Shown here: positions 25,157 to 35,487 of the stretch, one piece after another
How positions within the stretch are numbered: the first letter of the stretch is position 1
Layout: each line of letters begins with the position of its first letter
Notes under the pieces: model-generated
Seen by the model: only the letters and a program-made list of their open reading frames with translations
Databases searched by the model: none
Told to the model about the DNA's origin: nothing
Made by a program: the position numbers and the translations under genes
From: Thiobacillus sp. 65-1402
GTDB lineage: Bacteria > Pseudomonadota > Gammaproteobacteria > Burkholderiales > Thiobacillaceae
Assembly (NCBI RefSeq): GCF_001897685.1
Contig: NZ_MKUG01000131.1
Span: 1 to 49,626, forward strand
Direction: 5' to 3'
Length of the DNA stretch: 49,626 nt

Positions 25157-26374
25157 TCAATGCACCAGTTGGTTCATCTCGAAAATCGGCAGCAGGATCG
25201 CCAGCACGATCACCAGCACCACCGCCCCCATCGCCACGATCAGCAAGGGCTCCAGCAGGCTGGTCAGCCCCATCACGCGGTTTTCCATTTCCTGGCTCTG
25301 CTGCGCGGCGGCGCGCTCCAGCATGTGCGCCAGGCGGCCGCTCGCCTCGCCGCTGGCGATCATGTGCACCAGCATCGGCGGAAACAGTTTGGCAGCGGCG
25401 AGCGCGCGGGAGAGGCTGCCGCCTTCGCGCACCTTGCGCGCCGCCTCCTCCACCGCCTGCCGCATCGGCAGGTTGTTCACCACCCCGGCGCCGGCCTGCA
25501 GCGCCGCCAGCAACGGCACCCCGCTGCCGACCAGAATGGCCAGCGTGCTCGCCAGCTGCGCGCTGTTGACGCCGCGCACCAGCGCCCCCGCCAACGGCAG
25601 CCGCAGCAGCCAGCGGTGAAAACGCAGGCGCGGCTGCGGCCGGGCGAGCGCGCGCCGCGCCGCCCACACCGCCGCGCCGGTCGCGGCCAGCCACAGCCAC
25701 CAGCTGGCGCGCAGAAAATCGCTCACCCCGATCAGCGCGCGCGTAAGCCACGGCAGGGTCTGCTGCGTGTTCTGGAACACGTTCACCACCTGCGGCACCA
25801 CGTAAGTCAGCAGGCCGAGCACCACCGTGCCCGCCACCAGCGTGACGATCGCCGGATAGACGAAGGCCAGCCCGACCTTTTGCCGCAGCGCCTGGTGCGA
25901 TTCGGTGTAGTCGGCCAGCCGCTCCATCACCTCGCCCAGCCGCCCCGACTGCTCGCCTGCCGCGACCAGGGTGGCGTACAGCTCGGGAAACACGCGCGGA
26001 TATTTCTGCAGTGCGCGCGCCAGCGAATGTCCCGCCAATACCTCGGCGCGCACACCGGCCAGTACCTGGCGCTGATAATCGGTATCGGCCTGCTCGATCA
26101 AGGCGTTGAGCGTCTGCTCCACCGGCAGGCCGGCGGCCAGCAGGGTGGCGAACTGCCGCGTGACCAGGCAGAGCTGCGTGCCGGACAAGCCGCGCCGCCA
26201 GTGCCAGCGGCTGCCGCCGTGCCCCATCGACGCGTCGGACACGCTCGCCACCTCGGCTGCCAGCCAGCCCCGCTCGCGCAGCCGGGCGCGCAACTGGCGC
26301 GCGGTGTCGGCTTCCAGCACGCCCTTGTGCAGACGGCCGGCGGCATCGTAGGCCTCGTAGCGAAAGGCAACCAT
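25157..26374 (-). CDS. gspF: Type II secretion system inner-membrane protein GspF
   Basis: Polytopic platform protein. 405 residues with the two repeated T2SF domains: LCLVTRQFATLLAAGLPVEQ (first) and ASTLAILVGSGVPLLAALQAG (second), three membrane segments, and the hallmark GEASGRLAHML / AGEQSGRLGEVM pair. Starts at ATG 26374 (MVAFRYEAYDAAGR), the canonical N-terminus. 13 bp after gspE. Confidence 0.97.
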   Translation of the reverse strand: MVAFRYEAYDAAGRLHKGVLEADTARQLRARLRERGWLAAEVASVSDASMGHGGSRWHWRRGLSGTQLCLVTRQFATLLAAGLPVEQTLNALIEQADTDYQRQVLAGVRAEVLAGHSLARALQKYPRVFPELYATLVAAGEQSGRLGEVMERLADYTESHQALRQKVGLAFVYPAIVTLVAGTVVLGLLTYVVPQVVNVFQNTQQTLPWLTRALIGVSDFLRASWWLWLAATGAAVWAARRALARPQPRLRFHRWLLRLPLAGALVRGVNSAQLASTLAILVGSGVPLLAALQAGAGVVNNLPMRQAVEEAARKVREGGSLSRALAAAKLFPPMLVHMIASGEASGRLAHMLERAAAQQSQEMENRVMGLTSLLEPLLIVAMGAVVLVIVLAILLPIFEMNQLVH

Positions 26375-26387
26375 GCGTCCGCCTCCC

Positions 26388-27902
26388 TCAGCTCTCGCGC
26401 GTCACGCGCAGCACTTCTTCCAGCGCGGTGTCGCCGGCACGCACCCAGCGCATTCCGTCCTGACGCAGGTTGACCATGCCATGCGCCATCGCATAGGCGC
26501 GCAGCGCCTGTTCGGCGGCACCGTCGTGAATCATGCGGCGCAGCGTTTCGTCGACAGTGAGCAGTTCGTATATCCCGGTGCGGCCGCGGTAGCCCGTCGA
26601 ATTGCAGTTGGGGCAGCCCGCTGCCCGGTACAGCGGCCCATTCAGGGCGGGCTGCCCCAGCACCGCGATTTCCCTGTCGCCCGCTTCGTGCGGCTGGCGG
26701 CACAGCGGGCACAGCCTGCGCACCAGGCGCTGGCCGAGCACGCCCAAGAGGCTCGACGCCAGCAGGAAGGGCTCGATCCCCATGTCGATCAGGCGCGTCA
26801 CCGAACTGGCGGCGTCGTTGGTGTGCAGCGTCGCCAGCACCAGATGGCCGGTGAGCGAGGCCTGCACCGCGATCTGCGCGGTCTCCAGGTCGCGGATCTC
26901 GCCGATCATGATGACGTCCGGATCCTGCCGCAGGATGGCGCGCAATGCCCGGGCGAAGCTCAGGTCGATGCGCGGATTGGCCTGGGTCTGGCCGATGCCG
27001 TCGAGGTCATACTCGATCGGATCCTCCACCGTCATGATGTTGAGCGCCCCGGCGTCAAGCCTTGAGAGCGCCGCATACAGCGTGGTGGTCTTGCCCGAGC
27101 CGGTCGGCCCGGTCACCAGCACGATGCCATGCGGCCGGTGGATCAGTTCGTCGAGCCCGGCGAGCGCGGGTGGGCTCATGCCGAGCCGTCCCAGTTCCAG
27201 CTGCCCCGCCTGCTTGTCGAGCAGGCGCAGCACCACGCGTTCGCCGTGGCCGGTAGGCAGCGTCGACACCCGCACGTCGACCGGTCGTCCGGCCAGGCGC
27301 AGGGCGATGCGGCCGTCCTGCGGCAGGCGCTTTTCGGCAATATCGAGCTGCGCCATCACCTTGATGCGCGACACGATCGCCGCATGCAGCGCGCGCTTCG
27401 GCTCGATCACGTCGCGCAGCGCGCCGTCCATGCGGAAGCGCACCACCGAGCGCGTCTCGAACGGCTCGATGTGGATGTCGGACGCATTCTCGCGCAGCGC
27501 CTGCGTCAGCAGCGCATTGATCAGGCGGATGATCGGCGCGTCGTCCTCGCTTTCCAGCAGGTCGGCCACCTCGGGGATGTCCTGCGCCAGCTGCCGCAGA
27601 TCCATCCCCTGCTCCATGTCGTCGACCAGATCGGCCGCCTGGTTTTCGCCGCGCGCATAGGCCTGGGCCAGGACCTGCTCGAACTGCTCCGGCGTCAGCA
27701 CCTGCGGCTGCAACGGACATTTCAGGATGCGCCGCACCTCGGCGAGCGTCGTCGACTCGGCCCCCTCGCGCAGCCATATCTCCATTTCATCGCCGACGCG
27801 CCGTCCCGCCACCACCCCGCGCATTCGGGCAAAACCGTAGGGCAGCAGCGTGGCAAGCTGCGGATCCGGGACGGGGAGCGCGGATGTGTCCATGGCGTTC
27901 AT
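26388..27902 (-). CDS. gspE: Type II secretion ATPase GspE
   Basis: Cytoplasmic hexameric ATPase driving pseudopilus assembly. 504 residues: N1E domain, then [12 protein letters not shown] (139-150), Walker A GPTGSGKT (265-272), Asp box [14 protein letters not shown], Walker [15 protein letters not shown], His box [14 protein letters not shown], and the four-cysteine metal site CPLC…CPNC near 400-430. ATG at 27902 overlaps the gspD stop by four bases; an ATG three codons later is also possible. Confidence 0.97.
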   Translation of the reverse strand: MNAMDTSALPVPDPQLATLLPYGFARMRGVVAGRRVGDEMEIWLREGAESTTLAEVRRILKCPLQPQVLTPEQFEQVLAQAYARGENQAADLVDDMEQGMDLRQLAQDIPEVADLLESEDDAPIIRLINALLTQALRENASDIHIEPFETRSVVRFRMDGALRDVIEPKRALHAAIVSRIKVMAQLDIAEKRLPQDGRIALRLAGRPVDVRVSTLPTGHGERVVLRLLDKQAGQLELGRLGMSPPALAGLDELIHRPHGIVLVTGPTGSGKTTTLYAALSRLDAGALNIMTVEDPIEYDLDGIGQTQANPRIDLSFARALRAILRQDPDVIMIGEIRDLETAQIAVQASLTGHLVLATLHTNDAASSVTRLIDMGIEPFLLASSLLGVLGQRLVRRLCPLCRQPHEAGDREIAVLGQPALNGPLYRAAGCPNCNSTGYRGRTGIYELLTVDETLRRMIHDGAAEQALRAYAMAHGMVNLRQDGMRWVRAGDTALEEVLRVTRES

Positions 27903-29971
27903 CGGGGTGCCGGCGATTGCGGCTGGTCGGCGGGCACGGGCAGCGGCGGATTGGCCAGCTCGGGCAATGGGCTCATCTGCATGTCGGGTAGAATGAAATG
28001 CGGCTGCATACGGAACTCGGCCTGCTTCTGGCGGATGAAGTCGTAGCGTTCGCCGGTCATCGCATCGGCGCTCACCGTGTCGCGCAGGACGTGTGGCCGC
28101 AGGAACACCATCAGGTTGGTTTTCATGCGCTTGCGCTTTTCCGACTTGAACAGATGGCCGAACAGCGGGATGTCGCCCAGCACCGGAACCTTGTCGACGC
28201 CATCCTGCATGCTGTCCTGGATCAGGCCGCCGAGCACGATGATGCGGCCGTCGTCGACCAGCACCGTGGAATCGATCGAGCGCATGTCGGTGATCACGTC
28301 GGTCGCCGTGGTGGTCGGGCGCAGGCTGGAAATTTCCTGGTAGATCTGCATCTTGATCGATCCCCCTTCCGACACCTGCGGACGCACCTTGAGCGTCAGC
28401 CCGACGTCGCGGCGTTCAATGGTCTGGAACGGGCTGGGCGTCGTGGTGGAACCGGTCTGCGCATACTGGCCGGTGATGAACGGCACGTTCTGGCCGACGA
28501 CGATTTTCGCCTCCTCGTTGTCCATGGTCATCAGATTGGGCGTCGACAGGATGTTGGCATTGGCGTCCGACTCGAGCGCGCGCGCCAGCACGCCGAGATT
28601 GAGTACCTCGCCCAGGCCGGGGATGTTGATCGTTCCGCTGACGACGCCGATGTTCAGCCCCTGCCCCACGGTGCCGAGGTTGGCCGCGGCGTCGATGATG
28701 TTGCTGCCGGTGTTGCGGCCGCCGAGGTTGGTGCCGCCGATGAAGTTGGTGCCGCTTTTGCGGATGTTGCTCAAATCCTGCCACTGGATGCCGAACTCGG
28801 CCGCCTTCTCGGCCGTGATTTCCACCACCAGCGCCTCGACGAACACCTGTGCGCGGCGCGCATCGAGCTTGTCGATCACCGCGCGCAGGGCGTTGTAGGT
28901 CACGTCCGGCGCGCTGATGACGAGCGAGTTGGTGGCCGCGTCGGCGAGGATCATGCTGCCGCCCGCGGCGCCGGAAACCGGCGCGATGGCCGGCGCCGGG
29001 CTGGCGGACGGCGCGGCGGACGGCGTGGTGGCCGCCGCGCCGGCACGCTCCAGCGCGGCCGGCGCCTCGCCTGCCAGAATGCCGCGCAGCGTCTCGGCCA
29101 GCTTGGTCGCTTCCGCATTGCGCAGGTACACCACATGGATGTGGCCGCCCGCCGCGCCCGCCACATCGAGGCCGGCAACCAGGCCGCGCAGCGTCTGGAT
29201 GCGCGCGGGGTTGTCGCTGCGCACCAGCAGCGAATTCGAGCGCACGTCCGGCACGATCGTCAGCCGCGCGCTGCCCGGCTGCCCCGCCGCCGCTGCGCCG
29301 TCGTTCATCAGCCGTCCCAGCGACTGCGCCACGTCGACCGCCGACACATGATTCAGCCGGATCAGGGCGGCGTCGTTCGCGCCCGGCTGGTCGACCGCCG
29401 CGATGATCGCGTTCAGGCGCCGCACGTTGTCGGCGTAGTCGGTGATCACCAGGGTATTGCTGCCGGCGAGCGCCGCGACGGCATTGTTGGGGCTGATCAG
29501 CGGCCGCAGGGCCGCCATCAGCTGGGCGGCGGACTCATACTGCAGCGGGTACACCTGGGTGACGATGCGGTCGCCGCTCTCGTTGATCTGCTTGCCCCGG
29601 GTCACGCTGAAATCCTGCTTGGCGTCTCCCTCCGGCACGATTTTCACCATGCCGTGGCTCTCGATCGCGGCGAAGCCCTGCATGCGCAGCGCCGACAACA
29701 GGATCGGGTATACCTGGCTGCGCGGCACCGGCCTGGCCGAGGTGATGATCACCGTGCCCTTGACGCGCGGATCGATGACGAAGTTCTTGCCGGTGAGTTC
29801 GCCCACCGCCTTGATCACCGAGGGGATGTCGGCATTGACGAAATTGAGCGCCACCGGATCGCGCGGAGCCTGGGCCTGGGCCTGCACGGGGGACCAGGCC
29901 AGCGCGATCAGCAGCGCGCCCAGGGTGAGACGGCGAGACAAGCCCGATCGTGTTTTATTCATGTCGTTCAT
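27899..29971 (-). CDS. gspD: Type II secretion outer-membrane secretin GspD
   Basis: Forms the outer-membrane channel. 690 residues: signal peptide (about 1-32, ending QAQA), N0 domain ([20 protein letters not shown]), repeated N1-N3 domains ([25 protein letters not shown]), and the secretin core with NAFSTPNL-type region [28 protein letters not shown] and the family-defining [15 protein letters not shown]. Start taken at ATG 29971; ATG 29962 is an alternative. Four bases after the gspC stop. No pilotin gene is seen nearby. Confidence 0.97.
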   Translation of the reverse strand: MNDMNKTRSGLSRRLTLGALLIALAWSPVQAQAQAPRDPVALNFVNADIPSVIKAVGELTGKNFVIDPRVKGTVIITSARPVPRSQVYPILLSALRMQGFAAIESHGMVKIVPEGDAKQDFSVTRGKQINESGDRIVTQVYPLQYESAAQLMAALRPLISPNNAVAALAGSNTLVITDYADNVRRLNAIIAAVDQPGANDAALIRLNHVSAVDVAQSLGRLMNDGAAAAGQPGSARLTIVPDVRSNSLLVRSDNPARIQTLRGLVAGLDVAGAAGGHIHVVYLRNAEATKLAETLRGILAGEAPAALERAGAAATTPSAAPSASPAPAIAPVSGAAGGSMILADAATNSLVISAPDVTYNALRAVIDKLDARRAQVFVEALVVEITAEKAAEFGIQWQDLSNIRKSGTNFIGGTNLGGRNTGSNIIDAAANLGTVGQGLNIGVVSGTINIPGLGEVLNLGVLARALESDANANILSTPNLMTMDNEEAKIVVGQNVPFITGQYAQTGSTTTPSPFQTIERRDVGLTLKVRPQVSEGGSIKMQIYQEISSLRPTTTATDVITDMRSIDSTVLVDDGRIIVLGGLIQDSMQDGVDKVPVLGDIPLFGHLFKSEKRKRMKTNLMVFLRPHVLRDTVSADAMTGERYDFIRQKQAEFRMQPHFILPDMQMSPLPELANPPLPVPADQPQSPAPR

Positions 29972-29975
29972 CGTT

Positions 29976-30758
29976 TCACTGCAGCCTGTAAGAAAGAATA
30001 AGCGGCCTGCCCTGACGCTCGCCCACCACGCTGAGGCGCTGCACGCCTGCCGTGCCGGACAATTGCCGCGCGAAATCCTGCATGCTGGCAACCGGCATGC
30101 CATTGACCATGCGCAGCGTGTCGCCGCTCTGCAGGCCCAGCCGCGCCGCCAGCCCGTCGCCGGCCACCGAGGTCAGCAGCAGGCCGGACAGCGGACCGCT
30201 CTCGACGCGCGCCTGCACCCCGAGCCTGCCCGGGTCGGCCAGTGCCTGCTCGAACTCCCGGCGCGTGACCGGCATATCGCCATCGCCCGGCGTGAGCGGC
30301 CGCCCCAGCGCATCCAGGTCGAGGCGTTCACGCACCCCGCGGTTGAGCAGAATCAGGTGGTCGGGCGCGATCGCATCCAGCACCACGCCCGGCACGACCT
30401 CATCGCCGAGAGCGACCGCCCGATCCTGTCCGTCCCCGCCTACAATCGCCATCGCCTTGCCGCCCAATGCGGCAAACACCCCGCGCAACTTCAGGTCAAG
30501 CGCGGTCGCCTGCTCGGCAGGCGCATCCGTCCGCCCCTGCGCCGCGCCAAACAGATGCGCCGCATGCAGCGACGCCAGCGACGCCTCCGGGACGCTGCCG
30601 GCGCCCGCACTGTTTGCCGGCAGCGGCGGCAGCGGCGCGGCAAAGCGCCAGGTCCAGTGCGCCAGCGAGGCGGCCAGCCCCAGCAACAGCAGCAGATTCA
30701 GCGGCGCGCCCAGCCAGGGAATGCGGCGCAATGCGCCTACCAGGGTGTCAAGCGACAT
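29976..30758 (-). CDS. gspC: Type II secretion system protein GspC
   Basis: Inner-membrane protein coupling the platform to the secretin. 260 residues: membrane segment (about 20-38), homology region (DLKLRGVFAALGGKAMAIVGGDG, with GDEVVPGVVLDAIAPDHLIL) and a C-terminal PDZ-like domain (AARLGLQSGDTLRMVNGMPV). ATG at 30758 preferred over a longer frame because it begins at the family N-terminus. First gene of the gspC-N operon; the sigma-54 regulator gene ends 98 bp upstream on the same strand and no terminator is visible between them. Confidence 0.93.
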   Translation of the reverse strand: MSLDTLVGALRRIPWLGAPLNLLLLLGLAASLAHWTWRFAAPLPPLPANSAGAGSVPEASLASLHAAHLFGAAQGRTDAPAEQATALDLKLRGVFAALGGKAMAIVGGDGQDRAVALGDEVVPGVVLDAIAPDHLILLNRGVRERLDLDALGRPLTPGDGDMPVTRREFEQALADPGRLGVQARVESGPLSGLLLTSVAGDGLAARLGLQSGDTLRMVNGMPVASMQDFARQLSGTAGVQRLSVVGERQGRPLILSYRLQ

Positions 30759-30856
30759 CGCGTTCACCCCGGAAACCGCAGCTGGGCGCGCACGCTGCCG
30801 GGCGGCTGCCGCAAACATCGCGGGGCCGGACATGACGCGGGAAATCTTTCACTGCC

Positions 30857-32275
30857 CTACTCCTCAATGCCATAGCGCTTGACCTTGCGCCACAAGGTCG
30901 ATTTGTCGATGCCGAGGATTTCCGCTGCCAGGGCACGGTCGCCGTGCGTCTCGCGCAGGGTCTTGCGGATGAAATAGGCTTCCACCTCGTCCAGGCTTTG
31001 CGGCGGCAGATAGTCGAGGGCGCGGCCGCGCGGATCCTTCTGTTCGGTCAGTCGCGACGGCAGCACGGCGGTGTCGATATGGTCCGCTTCGGCGAGAATG
31101 ATCATGCGCTGAACGATGTTTTCCAGTTCGCGCACATTGCCGGGCCAGTCATAGCGCATCAGCGCGCCGAGCACGGCGGTGCTGACGCCGCCGATGTGCT
31201 TGCCGAGGCGCAGCGTATGCTTGTTCAGCAAGTAGTAGGTCAGGAGGGCGATGTCTTCGCGCCGCTCGCGCAGCGGCGGGACGCTGATCTCCATGACCGA
31301 CAGGCGATAGAACAGGTCTTCGCGGAACTGGCCGGCTTCCACCAGCTCGGGAATCTGCCGGTTGCTGGCGGCGATCACGCGGACGTCGACATGAACCGGT
31401 TCGGTGGCGCCGGTCGGATAGAAGCTGCCATCCTGCAGCACGCGCAGCAGCTTGGCCTGCAGGGCCATCGGCGCATTGTTGATCTCGTCGAGGAACAGGG
31501 TGCCGCCGTCGGCGATCTCGAACAGGCCGGGTTTGTTGCGCTCGGCGCCGGTAAACGAGCCCTTGCGGAAGCCGAACAGCTCGCTTTCAATCAGGTTTTC
31601 CGGGATCGCCGCGCAGTTGATGGCGACGAAGGGCTTGCCGCTGCGCTTGCCGCGCTGATGGATCTGGCGCGCCACCAGTTCCTTGCCGCAGCCGCTTTCG
31701 CCGAAGATCAGCACACTGGAGTCGTAAGCGGCGGCGGCGTCGATCAGACGGTCGACGCGCTCCTTCGCCTGGGATTGGCCGATGATTTCGCCGCTTTCCT
31801 CATAGGCACGGGTTTGCCGGCGCAGGCGCTGATTCTCGGTCGAGATCAGGAAATAATCGAGCGCCTTTTCCACCACGGAGCGCAGCTTGATGGTGTCGAA
31901 CGGTTTCTGGACGTAATCGTAGGCGCCCTCCTTGAGGGCGTCGACGGCCGACTCGACGGTGGCGTAACCGGTAACCAGCACGACCTGGGTCTGCGGATTC
32001 CGCGATTTCACGAACTTGAGCAGTTCAAGGCCATCGGCGCCCGGCATGCGGAGATCGGTGAGAACGACGGCGGCGTCGTTGTTCTCGAGAAAATCCATCG
32101 CCTCGTGCGCATTCTCGGCGCTGGCCACCCTGAAGGCCATCGACGATTCTGCCAGCACGGCAAGGATCAGCTCGCGCATGTTGCGGTCGTCTTCGGTGAC
32201 GAGAATGGTCGGCATGGCGTCGGTCATAGCGGCGTCCTTGCCGTCGTCGCGAAGGACGGGGGCATCCTGTTTCAT
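30857..32275 (-). CDS. NtrC-family sigma-54-dependent response regulator
   Basis: 472 residues. Receiver domain (about 23-135) with acidic pair E28-D29/D30, phospho-acceptor D74 (VLTDLRMPG), T102 and K124. AAA+ domain (about 163-390) with Walker A GESGCGKE (192-199), sigma-54 contact loop GSFTGA (239-244; usual form GAFTGA), Walker [10 protein letters not shown] (D263/E264) and arginine-finger region REDLFYRL. C-terminal Fis-type helix-turn-helix [23 protein letters not shown] at 32275 overlaps the kinase stop (ATGA). With two -24/-12 promoters 3.5 and 9.6 kb away, it is the obvious candidate to activate them. Target assignment is inference. Confidence 0.95.
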   Translation of the reverse strand: MKQDAPVLRDDGKDAAMTDAMPTILVTEDDRNMRELILAVLAESSMAFRVASAENAHEAMDFLENNDAAVVLTDLRMPGADGLELLKFVKSRNPQTQVVLVTGYATVESAVDALKEGAYDYVQKPFDTIKLRSVVEKALDYFLISTENQRLRRQTRAYEESGEIIGQSQAKERVDRLIDAAAAYDSSVLIFGESGCGKELVARQIHQRGKRSGKPFVAINCAAIPENLIESELFGFRKGSFTGAERNKPGLFEIADGGTLFLDEINNAPMALQAKLLRVLQDGSFYPTGATEPVHVDVRVIAASNRQIPELVEAGQFREDLFYRLSVMEISVPPLRERREDIALLTYYLLNKHTLRLGKHIGGVSTAVLGALMRYDWPGNVRELENIVQRMIILAEADHIDTAVLPSRLTEQKDPRGRALDYLPPQSLDEVEAYFIRKTLRETHGDRALAAEILGIDKSTLWRKVKRYGIEE

Positions 32276-33765
32276 GATTTTGCACGCTCCAGATCGACTG
32301 CCGGAATCCTGACGGTGAAGCACGCGCCTTCGCCATGCGCGGCATCGTAAGCGATAAAGCCGCCACGTTTCGTGACGATTGCCTGGCTGATGGACAAGCC
32401 GAGCCCGGACCCCTGCCCCACCTCCTTGGTGGAAAAGAACGGGTCGAACAAGCGGTTGCGGATATCCAGCGGCACACCCGGGCCGTTGTCCGCAATGGAG
32501 ATGGCGGCATAGGTGTCTTCCATCCAGGTGCGCACGACGATGCGCGGCGACGGCGTTTTGTCGAGCGCGTCGATGGCATTGACCAGCAGATTGCTCAGGA
32601 CGATATCGAGCTGGCCGCACCCGCCCTCGACAATCAGGAGCCCTGGGCACAGATCCAGCACGATTTCTATACGGTAGCGCTTCAGCCTGCAGTTGATGAA
32701 GGTCTCGATCAGCTCCCGTGCCAGCTGGTTCAGGTCGCAGGTCTCGCCGCTGCACTTGTCCTTGCGCGCGTAGTCGAGCAATTCCTGCACCACATGCGAG
32801 CAGCGCTGCGTCTCGTCGGCGATGATGCGGGCATATCCCGCCAGCTTCGGATGCTCGGCCGCGCCCCGGTCGAGCAGTTGCGCATAGCCGAGGATGTTGC
32901 CGAGAGGAGTATTCAATTCGTGCGCGACGCCCGCCGCCAACTGGCCCATCGCCACCAGCTTCTCACGCGTCGCGACGCTCTCCATCAGCTGCCGGTACTC
33001 GGTGATGTCCTGCAGGATCAGCACGCCACCCATGTCGTTTTCCTCGTCGCTGTAGAAGGCGAGGTTGAGCGAGAAAAAGCGCTTGCCGCCGCCGACGTTG
33101 AGCGCGATTTCCTGATTGCGGATGGCATGCTTGTAAAGAAATGCGTCGCGCAGCAGTTCGCGGTCGCGCTCGTTGATGTCGAGCAGCTCGAACAGGTTCG
33201 CGTCGATCAATCCACCCGGCCGCACGCCGAACAGCGCGTCCGCCTGGCGGTTGGCGATGGTGACGCGCAAATCGTCGGCCAGGCTCAGCAAGGCGCCCGG
33301 CAGGCTCTGCAGAATGGTGTTGCTGCGGTTGCGCTCGTTGAGAAAGCGCCCCTGGCATTCCTCCACGGTCTGAAACATCAGGCGCAGGGTGGCGATCGTG
33401 GTGTTGTATTCCGGGATGAGATGGCCAACGCTGGTCCATGCGTGAGGCTCGACCGGCGTCGGCTCCAGCAGGCCTTCGCGCGCGCGCAGAATGCCAAGCT
33501 CGAGCCGCCTCAGCGCGGCCCGTTCGCCGCGCAGGCGCACCGCCAGATAGGCCAGCACGGCGCCGGACAACCAGAGCAGGTGCGGCTCGTCCCGGAACGG
33601 GCCGAGCAAGGCATACAGCGCGCCGAGCAACAACGCAATCGCGGCCGGCAGCGGGTAGCCGGGAAAGTACGGGATCGAGGGGCGCCGGTTGGCCGTCCCC
33701 CGCAAGCTCAGCGATTTGATGGCGACACCTCTTGGCTGTTTGATCGACGCATCACAAAAAAGCAC
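32272..33765 (-). CDS. PAS-domain sensor histidine kinase
   Basis: Up to 497 residues. Two adjacent membrane segments near 38-55 and 62-77 with only a short loop, so sensing is likely membrane or cytoplasmic. PAS domain about 145-255 (LPGALLSLADDLRVTIANRQ), HisKA H-box AAGVAHELNTPLGNILG (H282), N-box LSNLLVNAIDAL, G1 ADNGPGVP, G2 GQGSGLGLSI. Partner of the downstream NtrC-type regulator by four-base overlap. Start is unsure: the only early start in frame is GTG 33765, whose first base is the last base of the porin terminator stem; TTG 33705 is an alternative, and AGAGG sits seven bases before an ATC at 33720. Confidence 0.93.
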   Translation of the reverse strand: MLFCDASIKQPRGVAIKSLSLRGTANRRPSIPYFPGYPLPAAIALLLGALYALLGPFRDEPHLLWLSGAVLAYLAVRLRGERAALRRLELGILRAREGLLEPTPVEPHAWTSVGHLIPEYNTTIATLRLMFQTVEECQGRFLNERNRSNTILQSLPGALLSLADDLRVTIANRQADALFGVRPGGLIDANLFELLDINERDRELLRDAFLYKHAIRNQEIALNVGGGKRFFSLNLAFYSDEENDMGGVLILQDITEYRQLMESVATREKLVAMGQLAAGVAHELNTPLGNILGYAQLLDRGAAEHPKLAGYARIIADETQRCSHVVQELLDYARKDKCSGETCDLNQLARELIETFINCRLKRYRIEIVLDLCPGLLIVEGGCGQLDIVLSNLLVNAIDALDKTPSPRIVVRTWMEDTYAAISIADNGPGVPLDIRNRLFDPFFSTKEVGQGSGLGLSISQAIVTKRGGFIAYDAAHGEGACFTVRIPAVDLERAKS

Positions 33766-33788
33766 GGCCGCCAGTCACCCGGCGGCCG
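33756..33788 (-). terminator. Rho-independent terminator after the porin gene
   Basis: On the minus strand CGGCCGCC, an eight-base loop, then GGCGGCCG (perfect 8-bp stem, plus-strand 33765-33788), followed after three bases by six Ts (33761-33756). It lies 24 bp past the porin stop and overlaps the proposed GTG start of the histidine kinase, so it would separate or attenuate kinase-regulator expression from the porin operon. Confidence 0.85.
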
Positions 33789-33812
33789 CATATCACGACG
33801 GCGAGGGACCGA

Positions 33813-34982
33813 TCAGAAAATGAACTGCAGCCCGAGCGTAGCCTGATTGTAATCCTGCAGCGCCGGGTTGGTCGGATGCTGGGTATCGAAGGCGATGTCC
33901 GCGTATTCGAAGCTGATCTTCAATCTCTGTCCGTCGAGATAGTAGTTCGCGCCCACGCTGTTCCATTTCTGGTCGTAGTACTCGGCGCCGCCGGTCGTGA
34001 TGCCGTAATCGGACTTTTCGTGGCGCGCGAAGAACTGCAGGCGGCCGGTGCCGACCTTGTTGGGCAGCATGTAGCCGGCCTTGACGTAATAGCCCTTGAG
34101 ATCGGCGCCAATCGGCAGGCTCGGGTCGGGCGACGCGGTATTGGTGGCGCCGCCGGTGTCGTATTTGAAGCTCGCGCCGGACAGCGTATAGACCCCGCTC
34201 GTGGTCGGATATTCCATGAACGCGTCCACGGTCCAGGCCTTGTAATCCTTGATGTCGCTGCGCGCCAGATAGTTGCCGTAGACAACGTCTTTCTGCATGT
34301 CGTAGCCGGCGCCGATGGTCAGCACCTTTTTCGTTCCCAGATAGGTTCCCAGGTAGCCATAGCTGAATTCCGGCTCCCAGAAGCTGTAATGCACGCGGCC
34401 CGTCAGACGGGGATTGTCCTTGGCCACGTCGTTGCCTTCGCGGCCGTCGGCGATCATGAAGCGATACTGGAACTTGGCATCCATCAGGTTGCCCCAGATC
34501 GCCAGGCCGGTGTCGCGGCTGCCGCCGAACGGCGTGTAGGCAAGCGCTTCCGCACGGTCCAGCGTCAGCGGCTCAAGGCACGCCTCCAGGTTCTCCCGCG
34601 AGAAGGTGTTCTTGAAACGGCCGACAATGAAGCGCAGGTCGTCGCGGTAGTCCAGCGTCACATACGCATCGCGGTAATAGACGCTCTTGTCGTCGTTGCC
34701 GAGCTTGCTGTCGTTGCCGGCCTCGATCTGGGCATAAAACCCCACGAAGTCGTTGTACTGGCCGGAAAAGGTCAGGCGGTTGCGGCGCAAAAAGGCGTCG
34801 TTCGACGAGCCGTTATCGGTTGCCGAGGTGAACCCCTTGTGCTGCAGCCAGCCTTGCAGGGCATAGGTAAAGGTAAGCGAACCCTGCTCGCCGAACTCGA
34901 TAGTGGGGCCGGCAACCGCGCTCAGCGGCAGCAAACCGGCGAGGAGACCAACCGCACGGGCGCGGGACAGTGAAAGTTTCAT
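33813..34982 (-). CDS. Outer-membrane porin of the cytochrome locus (ExtI-like candidate)
   Basis: 389 residues: signal peptide (1-24, …PLSAVA-GP), then alternating beta-strand sequence rich in aromatic residues and a terminal phenylalanine (TLGLQFIF), typical of outer-membrane barrels. Strand-like stretches include DDLRFIVGRFKNTFSRENL and RLKISFEYADIAF, as in phosphate-selective (OprP/OprO-type) porins. ATG at 34982 lies one base after the triheme cytochrome stop. Sitting with multihaem cytochromes and a rhodanese lipoprotein, it resembles the porin of Geobacter ext operons (ExtI) recalled from the literature; conduit function is inference, and a plain anion porin remains possible. Confidence 0.85.
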   Translation of the reverse strand: MKLSLSRARAVGLLAGLLPLSAVAGPTIEFGEQGSLTFTYALQGWLQHKGFTSATDNGSSNDAFLRRNRLTFSGQYNDFVGFYAQIEAGNDSKLGNDDKSVYYRDAYVTLDYRDDLRFIVGRFKNTFSRENLEACLEPLTLDRAEALAYTPFGGSRDTGLAIWGNLMDAKFQYRFMIADGREGNDVAKDNPRLTGRVHYSFWEPEFSYGYLGTYLGTKKVLTIGAGYDMQKDVVYGNYLARSDIKDYKAWTVDAFMEYPTTSGVYTLSGASFKYDTGGATNTASPDPSLPIGADLKGYYVKAGYMLPNKVGTGRLQFFARHEKSDYGITTGGAEYYDQKWNSVGANYYLDGQRLKISFEYADIAFDTQHPTNPALQDYNQATLGLQFIF

Positions 34983-34983
34983 A

Positions 34984-35487
34984 TTATTTCGCTCCAGGAA
35001 TGGTGTGGTAAGCGCCCTGCACCTTGGCAAGATCGCCCTTGTGGCAGCTGCCGCAGGCGTCAGCCGTGTTGTCGCGAGGCTTGGCGAGCATCTTCGCGTG
35101 CGCCACCTCCTCCTTCATGATGCGCGAGTTCCCCTTGTGGCAGCCCACGCACGAGTTGTTCACCTTGGAATGCTGCGCATGCCAGGGCGCCTTGGCGGCA
35201 TCCATCTCCGGCGCAGCGGCGCGCTTGCCGTTATGGCACTTGAAGCAGCTCGACGCCCCCAGGCCGCAGGCATTGGCGAGCGCAATCGGCGACAGTTGCG
35301 CCACCCCCTCCGCCAGCGCCACCGTTGCCTCACCGCCCCAGCCCGCGGCCACTTGCCCGGCCGAGTCTTCAGCGTGCCGGCCGGCCAGACTGGCGAGCAT
35401 TGCGACCCCCAGACCCAGCAGCGAGAGCATGACACCGCCGCGCCAGATTTTCCCCAACAGACCACCCCTACCTTGGTTGCGCTTCAT
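34984..35487 (-). CDS. Triheme c-type cytochrome, membrane-anchored
   Basis: 167 residues. N-terminal hydrophobic segment (about 15-35) that could be an uncleaved anchor or signal. Three CxxCH haem sites: CFKCH (81-85), CVGCH (113-117), CGSCH (145-149), with extra histidines (HAQHSK, EVAHAKM, AYHTIPG) able to be distal ligands. ATG at 35487 is set by AGGAG eight bases upstream and removes a non-family extension. It overlaps the end of the CxC protein gene by 20 bp and is one base from the porin gene. Probably moves electrons in the periplasm to or from the porin complex (inference); needs the ccm system. Confidence 0.92.
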   Translation of the reverse strand: MKRNQGRGGLLGKIWRGGVMLSLLGLGVAMLASLAGRHAEDSAGQVAAGWGGEATVALAEGVAQLSPIALANACGLGASSCFKCHNGKRAAAPEMDAAKAPWHAQHSKVNNSCVGCHKGNSRIMKEEVAHAKMLAKPRDNTADACGSCHKGDLAKVQGAYHTIPGAK

